From Bacillota bacterium (GTDB lineage Bacteria; Bacillota; Clostridia; Christensenellales; Christensenellaceae), in NCBI GenBank assembly GCA_023393165.1, contig JAEWMJ010000034.1, positions 62,001 through 126,000 on the forward strand: a DNA stretch of 64,000 bases. The letters are read 5' to 3'. The notes beneath the pieces were generated by a model. It did not search any database and was not told the origin of the DNA. It worked only from the letters and a program-made list of their open reading frames with translations. This document shows, piece by piece, positions 34,217-43,298 of this stretch (within the stretch, counting starts at the first letter, position 1; each line of letters starts with the position of its first letter). Both the position numbers and the translations under genes were made by a program.

Positions 34217-35596
34217 ATGGCAAAATCAATGGATAAGATCGTCGCGCTGTGCAAAAACCGCGGATTTATATATCCGGGATCCGAAATATACGGCGGACTT
34301 GCAAACACATGGGATTACGGTCCTCTGGGCGTGGAATTCAAAAACAATGTGAAAGCCGCCTGGTGGAGAAAATTCATTACCGAATCTCCTTACAACGTAG
34401 GCATTGACTGCGCGATACTCATGAACCCCGAGACCTGGGTTGCCAGCGGACACGTCGGAGGTTTCAACGACCCGCTGATGGACTGCCGCGAATGCAAAGA
34501 ACGGTTCCGCGCGGATAAACTGATCGAGGAATATGCCTTTCGGAAAGGCGAAAACATAGATGCCGCAACCATGAGCAAAGAGCAGATGGAAGAATTCATA
34601 GCGAAAAACATTCCCTGCCCTTCCTGCGGCAAAAACAACTTTACGCCCATCCGAACATTCAATCTGATGTTCAAGACATTCCAGGGCGTTAACGAAGACA
34701 CCGCGTCACAGATCTATTTGCGTCCCGAAACGGCGCAGGGCATATTTGTAAACTTCAAAAACGTACTGCGTACGACACGCCGCAAAATGCCCATGGGCAT
34801 CGGCCAGATAGGCAAATCCTTCCGCAATGAGATCACGCCCGGGAACTTCACCTTCCGTACGCGCGAATTTGAACAGATGGAACTTGAATTCTTCTGCCAT
34901 CCGGACGAGGAATTCAAATGGTTCAACTTCTGGAAGGATACCTGCCACAAATTTCTTTTGTCGCTTGGCATGAAAGACGAGAACCTGAAGTTAAGGGATC
35001 ATTCCCCTGAAGAATTATCCCATTATTCCAACGCCACCACGGATATTGAATACCTGTTCCCATTCGGCTGGGGCGAACTCTGGGGAGTTGCGGACCGCAC
35101 AAACTTTGACTTGAAGCAGCATATGGAACATTCGGGCGAAAGCATGGAATATCAGGACCCCATTACAAACGAGAAGTACCTTCCGTACTGCATCGAGCCG
35201 TCTCTGGGCGCGGACCGCGTGGCTCTCGCGTTTTTATGCGACGCATACGACGAAGAACAGCTGGACGACGGCGAAACACGCGTGATCCTGCATCTGCATC
35301 CGGCGCTTGCGCCCTATAAGGCCGCAATACTGCCCCTTCAGAAAAAGCTGTCCGACAAGGCGACCGAACTTTATCATTCCCTGCTGCCCCATATGAGCGT
35401 GGATTACGACCTGCCGGGTTCCATCGGCAAGCGCTACCGCAGGCAGGATGAAATCGGCACGCCGTACTGCATCACGGTGGATTTCGATACGCTGGAAGAC
35501 AATACCGTAACCATCCGCGACCGCGATACCATGCAGCAGATCAGGATGCCTATGGATAAGGTAAGAGAATATCTGGAAGAAAAAATAAAATTTTAG
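34217..35596 (+). CDS. glyS: Glycyl-tRNA synthetase, single-chain (class II) type
   Basis: 459 residues, homodimeric GlyRS as in Bacilli relatives and eukaryotes rather than the alpha2-beta2 form. Motif 2 [23 protein letters not shown] and motif 3 [12 protein letters not shown] bind [11 protein letters not shown] and CPSCGKN suggest a zinc site in the insertion. The C-terminal anticodon-binding domain runs from about 365. It charges tRNA-Gly. TAGGAGG precedes the ATG. Confidence 0.97.
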   Translation: MAKSMDKIVALCKNRGFIYPGSEIYGGLANTWDYGPLGVEFKNNVKAAWWRKFITESPYNVGIDCAILMNPETWVASGHVGGFNDPLMDCRECKERFRADKLIEEYAFRKGENIDAATMSKEQMEEFIAKNIPCPSCGKNNFTPIRTFNLMFKTFQGVNEDTASQIYLRPETAQGIFVNFKNVLRTTRRKMPMGIGQIGKSFRNEITPGNFTFRTREFEQMELEFFCHPDEEFKWFNFWKDTCHKFLLSLGMKDENLKLRDHSPEELSHYSNATTDIEYLFPFGWGELWGVADRTNFDLKQHMEHSGESMEYQDPITNEKYLPYCIEPSLGADRVALAFLCDAYDEEQLDDGETRVILHLHPALAPYKAAILPLQKKLSDKATELYHSLLPHMSVDYDLPGSIGKRYRRQDEIGTPYCITVDFDTLEDNTVTIRDRDTMQQIRMPMDKVREYLEEKIKF

Positions 35597-35617
35597 GAGC
35601 AATATGGTCAAAGATAT

Positions 35618-35742
35618 AACGAGGCGGGGGATATATGCCCGCCTCGTTGAAACGCTGCTCGGGTTGTTTTGCGCAAGCGCAAAACTTCTGATAGTATATC
35701 TTGTTATAAAGCCGGCGGATTCCTCCCGTACGGAGGAACCGC
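35618..35742 (+). other. Three successive hairpins between glyS and the DUF1648-type gene
   Basis: Hairpin 1: perfect 11-bp arms 35618-35628/35638-35648 without a U tract. Hairpin 2: perfect 9-bp arms 35666-35674/35677-35685 with a 2-base spacer. Hairpin 3: arms 35715-35726/35732-35742 with one bulge, in which a GGAGG is paired with CCTCC. They may terminate glyS transcripts or form the leader of the next gene. Confidence 0.6.
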
Positions 35743-35779
35743 GGCGTTATATGATATGGAGATATCGGGGGAAACCGGC

Positions 35780-36262
35780 ATGAAAGGCATATCCGTTCTC
35801 CGCGTATCCAAAAACGTGCTTGAATTTGCGTCGCTTATGGCGATGGCTGCGGTATTCGTTTTGTTTGCGCGTATCTTCCAGAACTACCCTGCGGATACGA
35901 CATATTCCATTATGTTTTTCGGGCGCGGCTTTACGATTGAAAAAATCACGCTGTTCGTACTTTTTGCAATATGCGGGGGTACAAACGCCATACTTTTCGT
36001 TATATCACGTTTTCCATCGCTCTATAGATATCCTTTTAAAATAACCGCCGACAACATCGAAATCCAATACCATCTGGCCAAGATCATGCTGAGCATATTG
36101 CAGATATCGGTCTCGGCGCTGTTCGCGGTCCTGTTTGTCAATATGTACTACAACGGAGTCAAGAATACCGCATCCCTGCCCTGGGGCTCAATCACGTGCT
36201 TTTTTATCCTTCTTGCGGGAACGGTAATCACATATCTTGCGCTGGCACGCAAATATAAATGA
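35780..36262 (+). CDS. Four-helix membrane protein, DUF1648-like
   Basis: 161 residues from ATG 35780 (GGGGG 7 bases upstream). Four membrane helices at about 10-30, 50-70, 102-123 and 137-157. The soluble loop between helices 2 and 3 (PFKITADNIEIQYHLAKIML) and the NYPADTTYSIMFFGRG segment resemble DUF1648 proteins, whose role is unknown. It lies downstream of glyS with three hairpins between and ends at a shared convergent terminator. Confidence 0.65.
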   Translation: MKGISVLRVSKNVLEFASLMAMAAVFVLFARIFQNYPADTTYSIMFFGRGFTIEKITLFVLFAICGGTNAILFVISRFPSLYRYPFKITADNIEIQYHLAKIMLSILQISVSALFAVLFVNMYYNGVKNTASLPWGSITCFFILLAGTVITYLALARKYK

Positions 36263-36316
36263 TTATGTCAAAAATCTATCTAAAATAGAATTTTTTTTTA
36301 ATAGTGAAGACCTGAA

Positions 36317-36346
36317 GCAAAAAAGCGCCGCAAGGCGCTCTTTTGC
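36317..36346. terminator. Bidirectional terminator between convergent genes
   Basis: GCAAAAAAGCGCC pairs with GGCGCTCTTTTGC around GCAA. It serves the DUF1648-like gene (plus) and the ferritin gene (minus). Confidence 0.85.
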
Positions 36347-36382
36347 TGAGAAAAAATTAATTAGGAGAAAAATGAAAAAGAA

Positions 36383-36907
36383 TTATCCGTTTGCGGCGGC
36401 AAGCGGCGCAGCCTGCACATATACGCGGGCAGCCATGTCCTTATCCATAAGGAACAGTCCGGCCTCGCCCATTCCGGCGATTTTCAGTTTTTCAATCAGA
36501 TTCGTGGCATTCTCCTCTTCCTCGGTTTGCTCGGTTACAAACCATTGCAAAAACTGGACCGTTTTATAGTCGCGCTCTTCGTTCGCCGCATCCAATATAT
36601 TATAAATGAGGGACGTCACATATTTCTCATGTTCCAGCGTTTTATCCAGCACTTCGGCGCAGGATGCGAATTCGCCTTCCGGCATATCGATCGCCGTAAG
36701 TTCGACAGGAGCGTTGATCTTATGCATATACCTGTAAATGATCATCGCGTGGTCGCGTTCCTCCTGAGCCTGCACATAGAACCAATTGGCAAATCCGGTC
36801 AGATTTTTTGATTCAAAGTACGAGGACATCGCAAGATAAAGATACGCCGAGTAAAATTCCTTGTTTATCTGTTCGTTTAAAAGCTTTTCCGTTTTTTTAT
36901 ATTCCAT
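36383..36907 (-). CDS. ftnA: Non-haem ferritin
   Basis: 174 residues from ATG 36907; an upstream in-frame ATG overlaps the GAGGG ribosome site. Four-helix ferritin: NEQINKEFYSAYLYLAMSSYF with the first ferroxidase Glu, AQEERDHAMIIYRYM with E-x2-H, and FLQWFVTEQTEEEEN for the C-helix ligands. It oxidises and stores iron in a 24-mer. The C-terminal extension rich in Ala is unremarkable. It is a single gene. Confidence 0.95.
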   Translation of the reverse strand: MEYKKTEKLLNEQINKEFYSAYLYLAMSSYFESKNLTGFANWFYVQAQEERDHAMIIYRYMHKINAPVELTAIDMPEGEFASCAEVLDKTLEHEKYVTSLIYNILDAANEERDYKTVQFLQWFVTEQTEEEENATNLIEKLKIAGMGEAGLFLMDKDMAARVYVQAAPLAAANG

Positions 36908-36985
36908 GGTTTCGACCCTCATTTCTGATTTTTTAATAAACCAATTATAGCAGATTTAAACAAAAAATAATCCCGAATACATTTT

Positions 36986-38389
36986 TTATTCAGCCTGCGC
37001 CGGCACTGTACCTGATCCGCGCGGTTCCTGTTTTTGCTCATATGCGGCGTGCTCGCGCGCAAGCATCCGGAAAATAAACGCCGCAATCAGTATGCTGATT
37101 ACAACGGCGATCAGCTCGGATACCACGGGCGTCAGCACAATACCCTGCAAACCCATCATACCGGCCAAAATGATGATCACCGGGATCATAACCACGCCCT
37201 GCCTGCCCACGGATAAAATAAGGGCGCTTCCCGGCAGGTTAAGAGACTGGCATGTCAGCACCATGAGCACCGTGAAGCCGACAAATGGGAACACCACCGT
37301 ATTCATCCGCATCGCCTGCGATCCCAGGTCCATGACATAGGCGCTGTCCGTAAAGGCCGCCACAATACCCGGAGCAAATATATTGAATATGGCCGCAAGC
37401 GCCCCTCCTGTTATCAGCATAAGAAAAATACCGTATCGAATCACTGTTTTGAGCCTGTCAAACAGTTTTGCACCGTAATTGTATCCTGCGACAGGCTGAT
37501 ACCCCATTGCCAGGCCGAATATGATGGCAAACCCTATAAACTGCACCCGGTTTACGATTCCGAACGACGCGATCGCCTCGTCTCCGAAGGGCGCGGCGAA
37601 AATATTGACCAGCGCAAACGCCGCGCTCACCAGAATCTGAGATGCAAACGTAGAAAGCCCTATTCTGATTATTCTCTTCAACACTTTCCATTCGGGCTTC
37701 CAGAATTTCATCTTCAGAGGCACAACGGTTTTTTTCCTGAGATAGTTCGCCAGCAGAACCGCAAATGCAACGGCCTGCGAAAGCGCCGTGGCAAACGCCG
37801 CGCCGAATACGCCCATATTGAAGGTGAAAATAAACAGGGGATCGAGTCCTATATTCAGAAAAGCGCCGACCATCAGGCCGAGCATGGAACGCACCGCGCT
37901 GCCCTCGGAACGCAGCAGGTTGTTGAGTCCCATATTCAGCAGCTGAATGGGGGCAAATATAAACAGGATGTTCGCATAATCAAGGGCAAGGCCAATGGTA
38001 TCATCGGACGCGCCGAACGCAAGCAACAGCGGCCTGCCCCAAATAAGGCCTGCTATCATCAAAGCGATACCGGAGATCGTGATTATGGTAAGCGTCTGTG
38101 CGGTGGTTTTCTGCGCGTCTTCCAGCCTGCCTTCCCCCATCAGCCTGGAAACGGTGGCGCTGCCTCCCGCCGCGAACAGCATGGCGATCGCCTGCCCCAG
38201 CATCAGAACAGGCATCATCAGTGAAACCGCAGCGGTGCCCAGCATGCCGTCCTGCGATATGCTGACAAAATAGGTATCCGCCATATTGTAAACAGCCATA
38301 ACGATCATGCCCGCTATGGACGGAATCGCAAGTTTTATGATTGCCTGCAGAACAGGCACGTTTCTGAGAATGTTTTCTCTTTTATCCAA
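36986..38389 (-). CDS. MATE-family efflux transporter
   Basis: 467 residues with twelve membrane segments in two pseudo-repeats (IPSIAGMIVMAVYNMADTYFV; IGLSTFASQILVSAAFALVN). It belongs to the NorM/DinF-like multidrug exporter group, which uses Na+ or H+. The substrate is unknown. The gene stands alone; no terminator is obvious between its stop and the ferritin promoter region. The C-terminal 20 residues are polar. Confidence 0.92.
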   Translation of the reverse strand: MDKRENILRNVPVLQAIIKLAIPSIAGMIVMAVYNMADTYFVSISQDGMLGTAAVSLMMPVLMLGQAIAMLFAAGGSATVSRLMGEGRLEDAQKTTAQTLTIITISGIALMIAGLIWGRPLLLAFGASDDTIGLALDYANILFIFAPIQLLNMGLNNLLRSEGSAVRSMLGLMVGAFLNIGLDPLFIFTFNMGVFGAAFATALSQAVAFAVLLANYLRKKTVVPLKMKFWKPEWKVLKRIIRIGLSTFASQILVSAAFALVNIFAAPFGDEAIASFGIVNRVQFIGFAIIFGLAMGYQPVAGYNYGAKLFDRLKTVIRYGIFLMLITGGALAAIFNIFAPGIVAAFTDSAYVMDLGSQAMRMNTVVFPFVGFTVLMVLTCQSLNLPGSALILSVGRQGVVMIPVIIILAGMMGLQGIVLTPVVSELIAVVISILIAAFIFRMLAREHAAYEQKQEPRGSGTVPAQAE

Positions 38390-38519
38390 GACAAACCTCC
38401 ATTTTTTAACAGATAGATAATTATATAATAATATTATGAATAAAATTTTATGTCAAGGTTCTCGGCTGCGCTCTCCCAAAGCGAATTCTCCAATAATTAT
38501 ATATAATCATTGGTTTTCT

Positions 38520-38559
38520 TTGGGATACCCTTTCTTTTTTTAAAAGAAAGGGTATCCCA
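38520..38559. repeat. Near-perfect 19-bp inverted repeat
   Basis: TTGGGATACCCTTTCTTTT and its exact complement separated by three T. It lies between the MATE gene promoter side and the nfnB terminator. No tail of T follows on either strand beyond the arm, so it is not a standard terminator. No second copy was seen in this window. Confidence 0.75.
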
Positions 38560-38564
38560 AGAAT

Positions 38565-38589
38565 AAAAAAAGGGCTTGCGCCCTTTTTT
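38565..38589 (-). terminator. Terminator of apgM-nfnAB operon
   Basis: An A7-GGG/CCC-T6 hairpin with a short CTTGCG loop. It lies 11 bases beyond the nfnB stop and ends in T on the minus strand. Confidence 0.85.
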
Positions 38590-38599
38590 ATGAGAAAGC

Positions 38600-40003
38600 T
38601 TATTTCTTCTTGCTTCTCAAATACTCGTCGATGGCATGCGCGGAAGCCTTGCCCGCGCCCATGGCGAGGATGACGGTAGCAGCGCCGGTAACCGCATCTC
38701 CGCCGGCGTACACGCCGGGTATGGACGTTGCGCCTGTAGCCTCGTCCGCGATGATCCCGCCCCATTTCTGCGTCTCAAGTTCCGGGGTGGAGCTCTTGAT
38801 CAGCGGATTGGGCGACTGGCCGATGGCAACGACGACCGCGTCCAGATCGATCACGTATTCGCTGCCGGGGATCTCAACAGGCCGCCTTCTGCCCGAGGCA
38901 TCCGGCTCCCCCAGTTCCATCCGGATATTTTTCATTCCGGTCACATTGCCTTTTTCGTTTCCCAGTATTTCAATGGGATTTTCCAGCAGGCGGAATATGA
39001 TGCCTTCTTCCTTGGCATGATGCACTTCTTCCAGCCTTGCGGGCATTTCCGCTTCGCTGCGGCGGTAAACGATATATACTTCCTCAGCGCCCAGGCGTTT
39101 GGCGCAGCGCGCCGCGTCCATGGCCACGTTTCCACCGCCGATAACGGCCAACTTCTTATATTTTTTGATGGGCGTATCCGTCAGCGGATATGTGTATGCC
39201 TTCATCAGGTTTACGCGGGTTAAAAATTCGTTTGCGGAATACACGTCGTTCAGGTTCTCGCCGGGGATCCGCATAAAGCTGGGCAGTCCCGCGCCGCTCC
39301 CGATGAATATTGCCTCATAACCTTCCGCGAACAGTTCGCCCAAGGTGAATATCTTGCCGATAACCATGTTCAGTTTGATTTCAACGCCCAGCTTTTTGAG
39401 CTGGTTGATCTCAACGTCCACCAGTTTCTTGGGCAAACGGAACTCGGGAATGCCGTACTTCAGCACGCCGCCCGCGGTATGGAACGCCTCGAACACCGTG
39501 ACGCCGTATCCCATTTTGGCAAGATCCGCCGCGCAGGAGAGTCCGGAAGGGCCGGAACCGATAACAGCCACTTTCTGGCCGCGTTTTTCACGGATATTGC
39601 AGTCCGCGCAGATCCCGTTCCGGATGGCCCAGTCCGCAGCAAACCGCTCCAGCCTGCCGATAGCGACGCTCTCCCCTTTGATCGCGCGCACGCATTTCTG
39701 TTCGCACTGCGTTTCCTGGGGACATACGCGGCCGCAGATTGCGGGCAGATTGTTGGTTTCGGTGATTTTATTGTACGCTTCTTCAAACTTGCCCTCTTTC
39801 ATAAACGCGATGAATTCGGGAATTTTTACGTTGACCGGACATCCTTCCATGCAAGGTTTGTTTTTGCATTCCAGGCAGCGTTTCGCTTCTTCCACTGCCA
39901 TCTCGGGGGTATAGCCCAATGCAACCTCGCTGAAGTTGCAGGCGCGGATCTTTGGTTCCTGTTCCGGCATTTTAATTTTGCTCTGCGACATATTTCTTTC
40001 CAT
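38600..40003 (-). CDS. nfnB: NfnB, large subunit of electron-bifurcating NADH-dependent ferredoxin:NADP+ oxidoreductase
   Basis: 467 residues. The N-terminal four-helix domain carries eight cysteines for two [4Fe-4S] clusters (RCLECKNKPCMEGCPV, CGRVCPQETQCEQKC). Two nucleotide folds follow: VAVIGSGPSGLSCAADLA (FAD) and LAVIGGGNVAMDAARCAKRLG (NADPH). By homology alone it could be called glutamate synthase small chain, but the direct pairing with nfnA upstream and the absence of a GltB partner identify it as Nfn. The ATG at 40003 overlaps the nfnA stop (TAATG), with GGAGGG 9 bases before. Confidence 0.92.
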   Translation of the reverse strand: MERNMSQSKIKMPEQEPKIRACNFSEVALGYTPEMAVEEAKRCLECKNKPCMEGCPVNVKIPEFIAFMKEGKFEEAYNKITETNNLPAICGRVCPQETQCEQKCVRAIKGESVAIGRLERFAADWAIRNGICADCNIREKRGQKVAVIGSGPSGLSCAADLAKMGYGVTVFEAFHTAGGVLKYGIPEFRLPKKLVDVEINQLKKLGVEIKLNMVIGKIFTLGELFAEGYEAIFIGSGAGLPSFMRIPGENLNDVYSANEFLTRVNLMKAYTYPLTDTPIKKYKKLAVIGGGNVAMDAARCAKRLGAEEVYIVYRRSEAEMPARLEEVHHAKEEGIIFRLLENPIEILGNEKGNVTGMKNIRMELGEPDASGRRRPVEIPGSEYVIDLDAVVVAIGQSPNPLIKSSTPELETQKWGGIIADEATGATSIPGVYAGGDAVTGAATVILAMGAGKASAHAIDEYLRSKKK

Positions 40004-40833
40004 TAGTGCATACCCTCCAGTTTGCAATTTTCTTCCCTCTGCATCCCATCGTACATGGAGAGCCTGCGCATTGCGCCGTCAAAATCCACTTCATGACCGT
40101 CAAAATCCGGGCCGTCCACGCAGGCGAATTTTGTCTGTCCGCCCACGGTCAGGCGGCATCCGCCGCACATGCCCGTACCGTCTATCATGATCGGGTTCAT
40201 ACTGACGATCGTTTTAATGCCGTATTCCTTTGTGAGTTTGGATACAAATTTCATCATGGGCAGAGGCCCTATCGCCACCACCACGTCGTATTTCACACCG
40301 GAAGCGATAAGCTTGTTTAAAACATCCGTTACAAATCCGTGTTCTCCGTAAGACCCGTCGTCGGTCGCAACATACAGGTTGTCGCATACCTTTTTCATTT
40401 CGTCTTCCAGTATGATGATATCTTTTGTCCGGAAGCCTGCGATCATGTCCACAGAAACGCCTTTCTGGTGCAAATGCTTGGCCTGCGGATAAGCAATCGC
40501 GCATCCGAGCCCGCCGCCGATCACAGCGGCCTTTTTGACGCTGTCTTCAAAATGCGAGGGCTTGCCCAGAGGGCCGACCAAATCCAGAGGGCTTTCTCCG
40601 ACGTTCAACCGGGCCAGTTTTTGCGTGGATTTCCCGATCGCGTGGTATATAATGGTAACGGTTCCTTTTTCGCGGTCAAAATCAGCCACGGTCAGCGGAA
40701 AGCGTTCCCCTTCCTCATCCACGCGGATAATCAGGAACTGTCCGCTCTGTACCTTTTTGGCGATCAGCGGCGCCGAGAATTCCATCAGGAATATGTTTTT
40801 GGTCAATTCCTTTTTTTGCAGAATTTCAAACAT
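40003..40833 (-). CDS. nfnA: NfnA, small subunit of electron-bifurcating NADH-dependent ferredoxin:NADP+ oxidoreductase
   Basis: 276 residues. FNR-like: FAD domain with RFPLTVADFD, NAD domain with AAVIGGGLGCAIAYPQAKHL, and a C-terminal [2Fe-2S] site in DGTGMCGGCRLTVGG with FACVDGPDFDGHEVDF (three Cys plus Asp pattern of the NfnA/PyrK-like group). With NfnB it couples NADH and reduced ferredoxin to NADP+ reduction, supplying NADPH in anaerobes. It overlaps the upstream phosphoglycerate mutase gene by 8 bases. Confidence 0.92.
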   Translation of the reverse strand: MFEILQKKELTKNIFLMEFSAPLIAKKVQSGQFLIIRVDEEGERFPLTVADFDREKGTVTIIYHAIGKSTQKLARLNVGESPLDLVGPLGKPSHFEDSVKKAAVIGGGLGCAIAYPQAKHLHQKGVSVDMIAGFRTKDIIILEDEMKKVCDNLYVATDDGSYGEHGFVTDVLNKLIASGVKYDVVVAIGPLPMMKFVSKLTKEYGIKTIVSMNPIMIDGTGMCGGCRLTVGGQTKFACVDGPDFDGHEVDFDGAMRRLSMYDGMQREENCKLEGMH

Positions 40834-42052
40834 CCTTTATCTCCTTCATTTCAAAAAAATTATCTAAAAGCAGATGACCTTCCGCAACAAACAACCCGCT
40901 GTTCTTTGCGCTTTCCTCGTCATACTTTGCTCCGGATCCTGTTTCCCGGCTGCTCCTGTAAATCAGGTAGGGTACGGGTTCAGCGGTATGCGTCCGCAAA
41001 GACAACGGAGTCGGATGGTCGGGCAGTATCATTATGGAAAAATCGTCCCGCCTGTTATTCATTTCTTTTACAATAGGGCCTGCGATCTTTTCGTCGATCA
41101 GTTCGATCGAACGCACCTTGTTCCCGATTTCGCGCCTGTGTCCGCACTCGTCGGGCGCCTCTATATGAATATATACAAAATCCGCGCCGTTTGCAAGGGC
41201 ATCCAGCGCCGCGGCCGCTTTCCCTTCAAAATTGGTATCGATATTGCCCGTGACGCCCTCAACGTCTATGCTTTCCATTCCCGCGCAGAGCGCGATCCCC
41301 TTGATCAGGTCCACGGCGGAGATTACGGCGCCCTTCTTATGATATTTCTCGTAGAACGGCGAGAGCGCGGGCTTGCGGCCTTCGCCCCAGAACCAGACCG
41401 AATTTGCGGGCCGCTTTCCGTTTTGGATCCTTTTTTGATTCACGGGGTGGTCTTTTAAGAGTTCGTAGGATTCCTTCATCATCCTGAAAAGGAGCTCCGC
41501 ATTTCCGTCTTTTGGGAGATGTCCATGAACGCATTTATCCGATATATCGTGCGGCGGCGTAAGGTTCGTTCCCGTCTCCGCTTCGCGCAGCACCAGGCAA
41601 TGCCGGTAGCTGACCCCCGTATACAGCTCGATCCCCAGTTTTTTAAAATGCCCGCTTAAATACTGGATCAGTTCGTCCGCTTCGACAGTCGATATCTCGT
41701 CCGAACTGTAATCCACCATTATTTTGTCTTCATATTTTTCTTCATCCGAAAGCGTCACCAGGTTACAGCGGTAAGTGACATCCTTATCCGAGAGCTGAAT
41801 GCCTATGCTTGCGGCCTCCAGCGGCGACCTTCCGGAATAATATTTCCTGGGGTCGTATCCCATCACCGAAAGATTTGCCGTATCACTGCCGGGATTCATG
41901 CCGTCCGGAATCGTTTTCACCAGGCCGACCTCGCCCCTGCCGGCCAAAAAATCCATATTGGGTTTATGCGCGGCCTGAAGAGGCGTTTTGTTCCCCAGCT
42001 CGGCCAGCGGATAATCCGCCATCCCGTCCCCCAAAATAACAATATATTTCAC
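40826..42052 (-). CDS. apgM: Cofactor-independent phosphoglycerate mutase, archaeal type (ApgM)
   Basis: 408 residues of the alkaline phosphatase superfamily. VILGDGMADYPLAELGNKTP with the metal-binding Asp, DGMNPGSDTANLSVMGYDP with the catalytic Ser in PGSDTANLS, and EAPDECGHRREI and MILPDHPTPLSLRTHT for the second metal set. It interconverts 3- and 2-phosphoglycerate and is about 100 residues shorter than GpmI. Members of this group also act as phosphonopyruvate decarboxylase-like enzymes in some annotations. It is the first gene of the operon with nfnAB. Confidence 0.92.
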   Translation of the reverse strand: MKYIVILGDGMADYPLAELGNKTPLQAAHKPNMDFLAGRGEVGLVKTIPDGMNPGSDTANLSVMGYDPRKYYSGRSPLEAASIGIQLSDKDVTYRCNLVTLSDEEKYEDKIMVDYSSDEISTVEADELIQYLSGHFKKLGIELYTGVSYRHCLVLREAETGTNLTPPHDISDKCVHGHLPKDGNAELLFRMMKESYELLKDHPVNQKRIQNGKRPANSVWFWGEGRKPALSPFYEKYHKKGAVISAVDLIKGIALCAGMESIDVEGVTGNIDTNFEGKAAAALDALANGADFVYIHIEAPDECGHRREIGNKVRSIELIDEKIAGPIVKEMNNRRDDFSIMILPDHPTPLSLRTHTAEPVPYLIYRSSRETGSGAKYDEESAKNSGLFVAEGHLLLDNFFEMKEIKDV

Positions 42053-42150
42053 GATTTACACCTTTCCTTAATCGTTAAAAAATTCACCCTGATATTATAT
42101 CATAAAAAACAACATTTTTTTAACGTAAAAATAATTTTTTTGTGTAAAAA

Positions 42151-42179
42151 TTGACACATAATATTCAATAGATTACACT
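42151..42179 (+). promoter_or_regulatory. Promoter of mscL
   Basis: TTGACA (42151-42156), 17-base spacer, TACACT (42174-42179), about 32 bases before the ATG. Confidence 0.75.
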
Positions 42180-42211
42180 GAAATCAAAAATATCCGGAGG
42201 GATTTTACTAT

Positions 42212-42610
42212 ATGGCAGAGAAGAAAAAAACAACGTTCATAGGCGAATTCAAGGAATTTATTTCCCGCGGCTCGGTCATAGACCTTGCGGTAGGCGTTAT
42301 CATCGGCGGCGCGTTTTCCAAGATCGTGACCTCGCTGGTATCCGATATCATTACGCCGATAATCAGCATGTTTACCGGACAGGCCAACATGAGCGAATGG
42401 AAAGTTACGATCGGCAGCGCCGAAGTGAATTACGGTACGTTTATTGAGACAGCCATCGACTTTGTTCTGATCGCTTTTTTTGTTTTCCTCATGATAAAGG
42501 CAATCAACGTATTCAAGCGCAAGAAAGAAGAGGCCGCGCCGCCCAAACCGTCCCGTGAGGAAGAACTCTTGACCGAGATCCGGGACCTATTAAAACAGCA
42601 GAATAAATAA
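42212..42610 (+). CDS. mscL: Large-conductance mechanosensitive channel MscL
   Basis: 132 residues. EFKEFISRGSVIDLAVGVIIGGAF is the N-terminal amphipathic helix and pore helix 1 with its Gly/Ala packing. The second membrane helix (FIETAIDFVLIAFFVFLMIKA) is followed by a Lys/Glu-rich tail and LLTEIRDLLKQQ, the C-terminal helix bundle. The pentamer opens under osmotic downshock. CCGGAGGG precedes the ATG. The flavoprotein gene follows after 22 bases. Confidence 0.97.
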   Translation: MAEKKKTTFIGEFKEFISRGSVIDLAVGVIIGGAFSKIVTSLVSDIITPIISMFTGQANMSEWKVTIGSAEVNYGTFIETAIDFVLIAFFVFLMIKAINVFKRKKEEAAPPKPSREEELLTEIRDLLKQQNK

Positions 42611-42632
42611 AGTAATAAAGAGAGGGAAACTT

Positions 42633-43208
42633 ATGAAAGTAGTGGCATTCAACGGAAGCCCGCGCAAAAACGGAAACACAATGGGCTCGATTAAAATCGT
42701 TTTAAAACAACTGGAAGAGGCAGGCGCTGAAACCGAGATCGTACAGCTTGGGGGCAACAAGGTATCCGGCTGCATAGACTGCGGCTACTGCAAGACGCAT
42801 AAAGACATGAAATGCGCGATTAAGGACGATATTATCAACGACTGCATCTCCAGGATGGCCGAAGCGGACGGTATCATAATCGCATCGCCGGTATATTTCG
42901 GAAATGTGACTACCGAGATCAAGGCTCTGATCGACCGCGGGGGACGGGTCACACGCAACAACGATATGGCTCTACGCCGGAAGGTGGGGGCCGCGGTTGT
43001 GGCTGTGCGCCGCGCCGGCTCCAACTTTACCTACGCCGCCATCAACTTTTTATTTGGCATCAGCGAAATGGTCGTCGCGCATTCCAGCTACTGGAACATG
43101 ACGCTCTCAAGGGACCCGGGCGATATAGAAAAAGACAACGAAGGCAAAACAACATTTGAAACATTGGGCAAAAATATGGCGTGGCTGCTTAAAAAAACCG
43201 CGGAATAA
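42633..43208 (+). CDS. NADPH-dependent FMN reductase / iron-sulfur flavoprotein-like
   Basis: 191 residues. Flavodoxin fold: AFNGSPRKNGNTMGSIK (FMN phosphate loop, 5-21), IIIASPVYFGNVTTEIKALIDR (second FMN contact). A cysteine cluster GCIDCGYCKTHKDMKCAIKDD near 50-70 matches the short iron-sulfur flavoprotein (Isf) type, which may hold an Fe-S cluster. It likely passes electrons in anaerobic stress or redox balance. It is downstream of mscL, probably in one transcript. Confidence 0.88.
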   Translation: MKVVAFNGSPRKNGNTMGSIKIVLKQLEEAGAETEIVQLGGNKVSGCIDCGYCKTHKDMKCAIKDDIINDCISRMAEADGIIIASPVYFGNVTTEIKALIDRGGRVTRNNDMALRRKVGAAVVAVRRAGSNFTYAAINFLFGISEMVVAHSSYWNMTLSRDPGDIEKDNEGKTTFETLGKNMAWLLKKTAE

Positions 43209-43298
43209 CGGTTTTTACCGCATATAATGTCTTTTTTGGGCTTTGAGGAAGCCCTGTTCATGTTTACATTTGTATAATGCGGTTGTAGAATAGTTATT

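Noticed and set aside
38600..40003. Glutamate synthase small subunit (GltD)
   Set aside because: No large subunit gene; immediate upstream partner is NfnA, so Nfn is the better reading.
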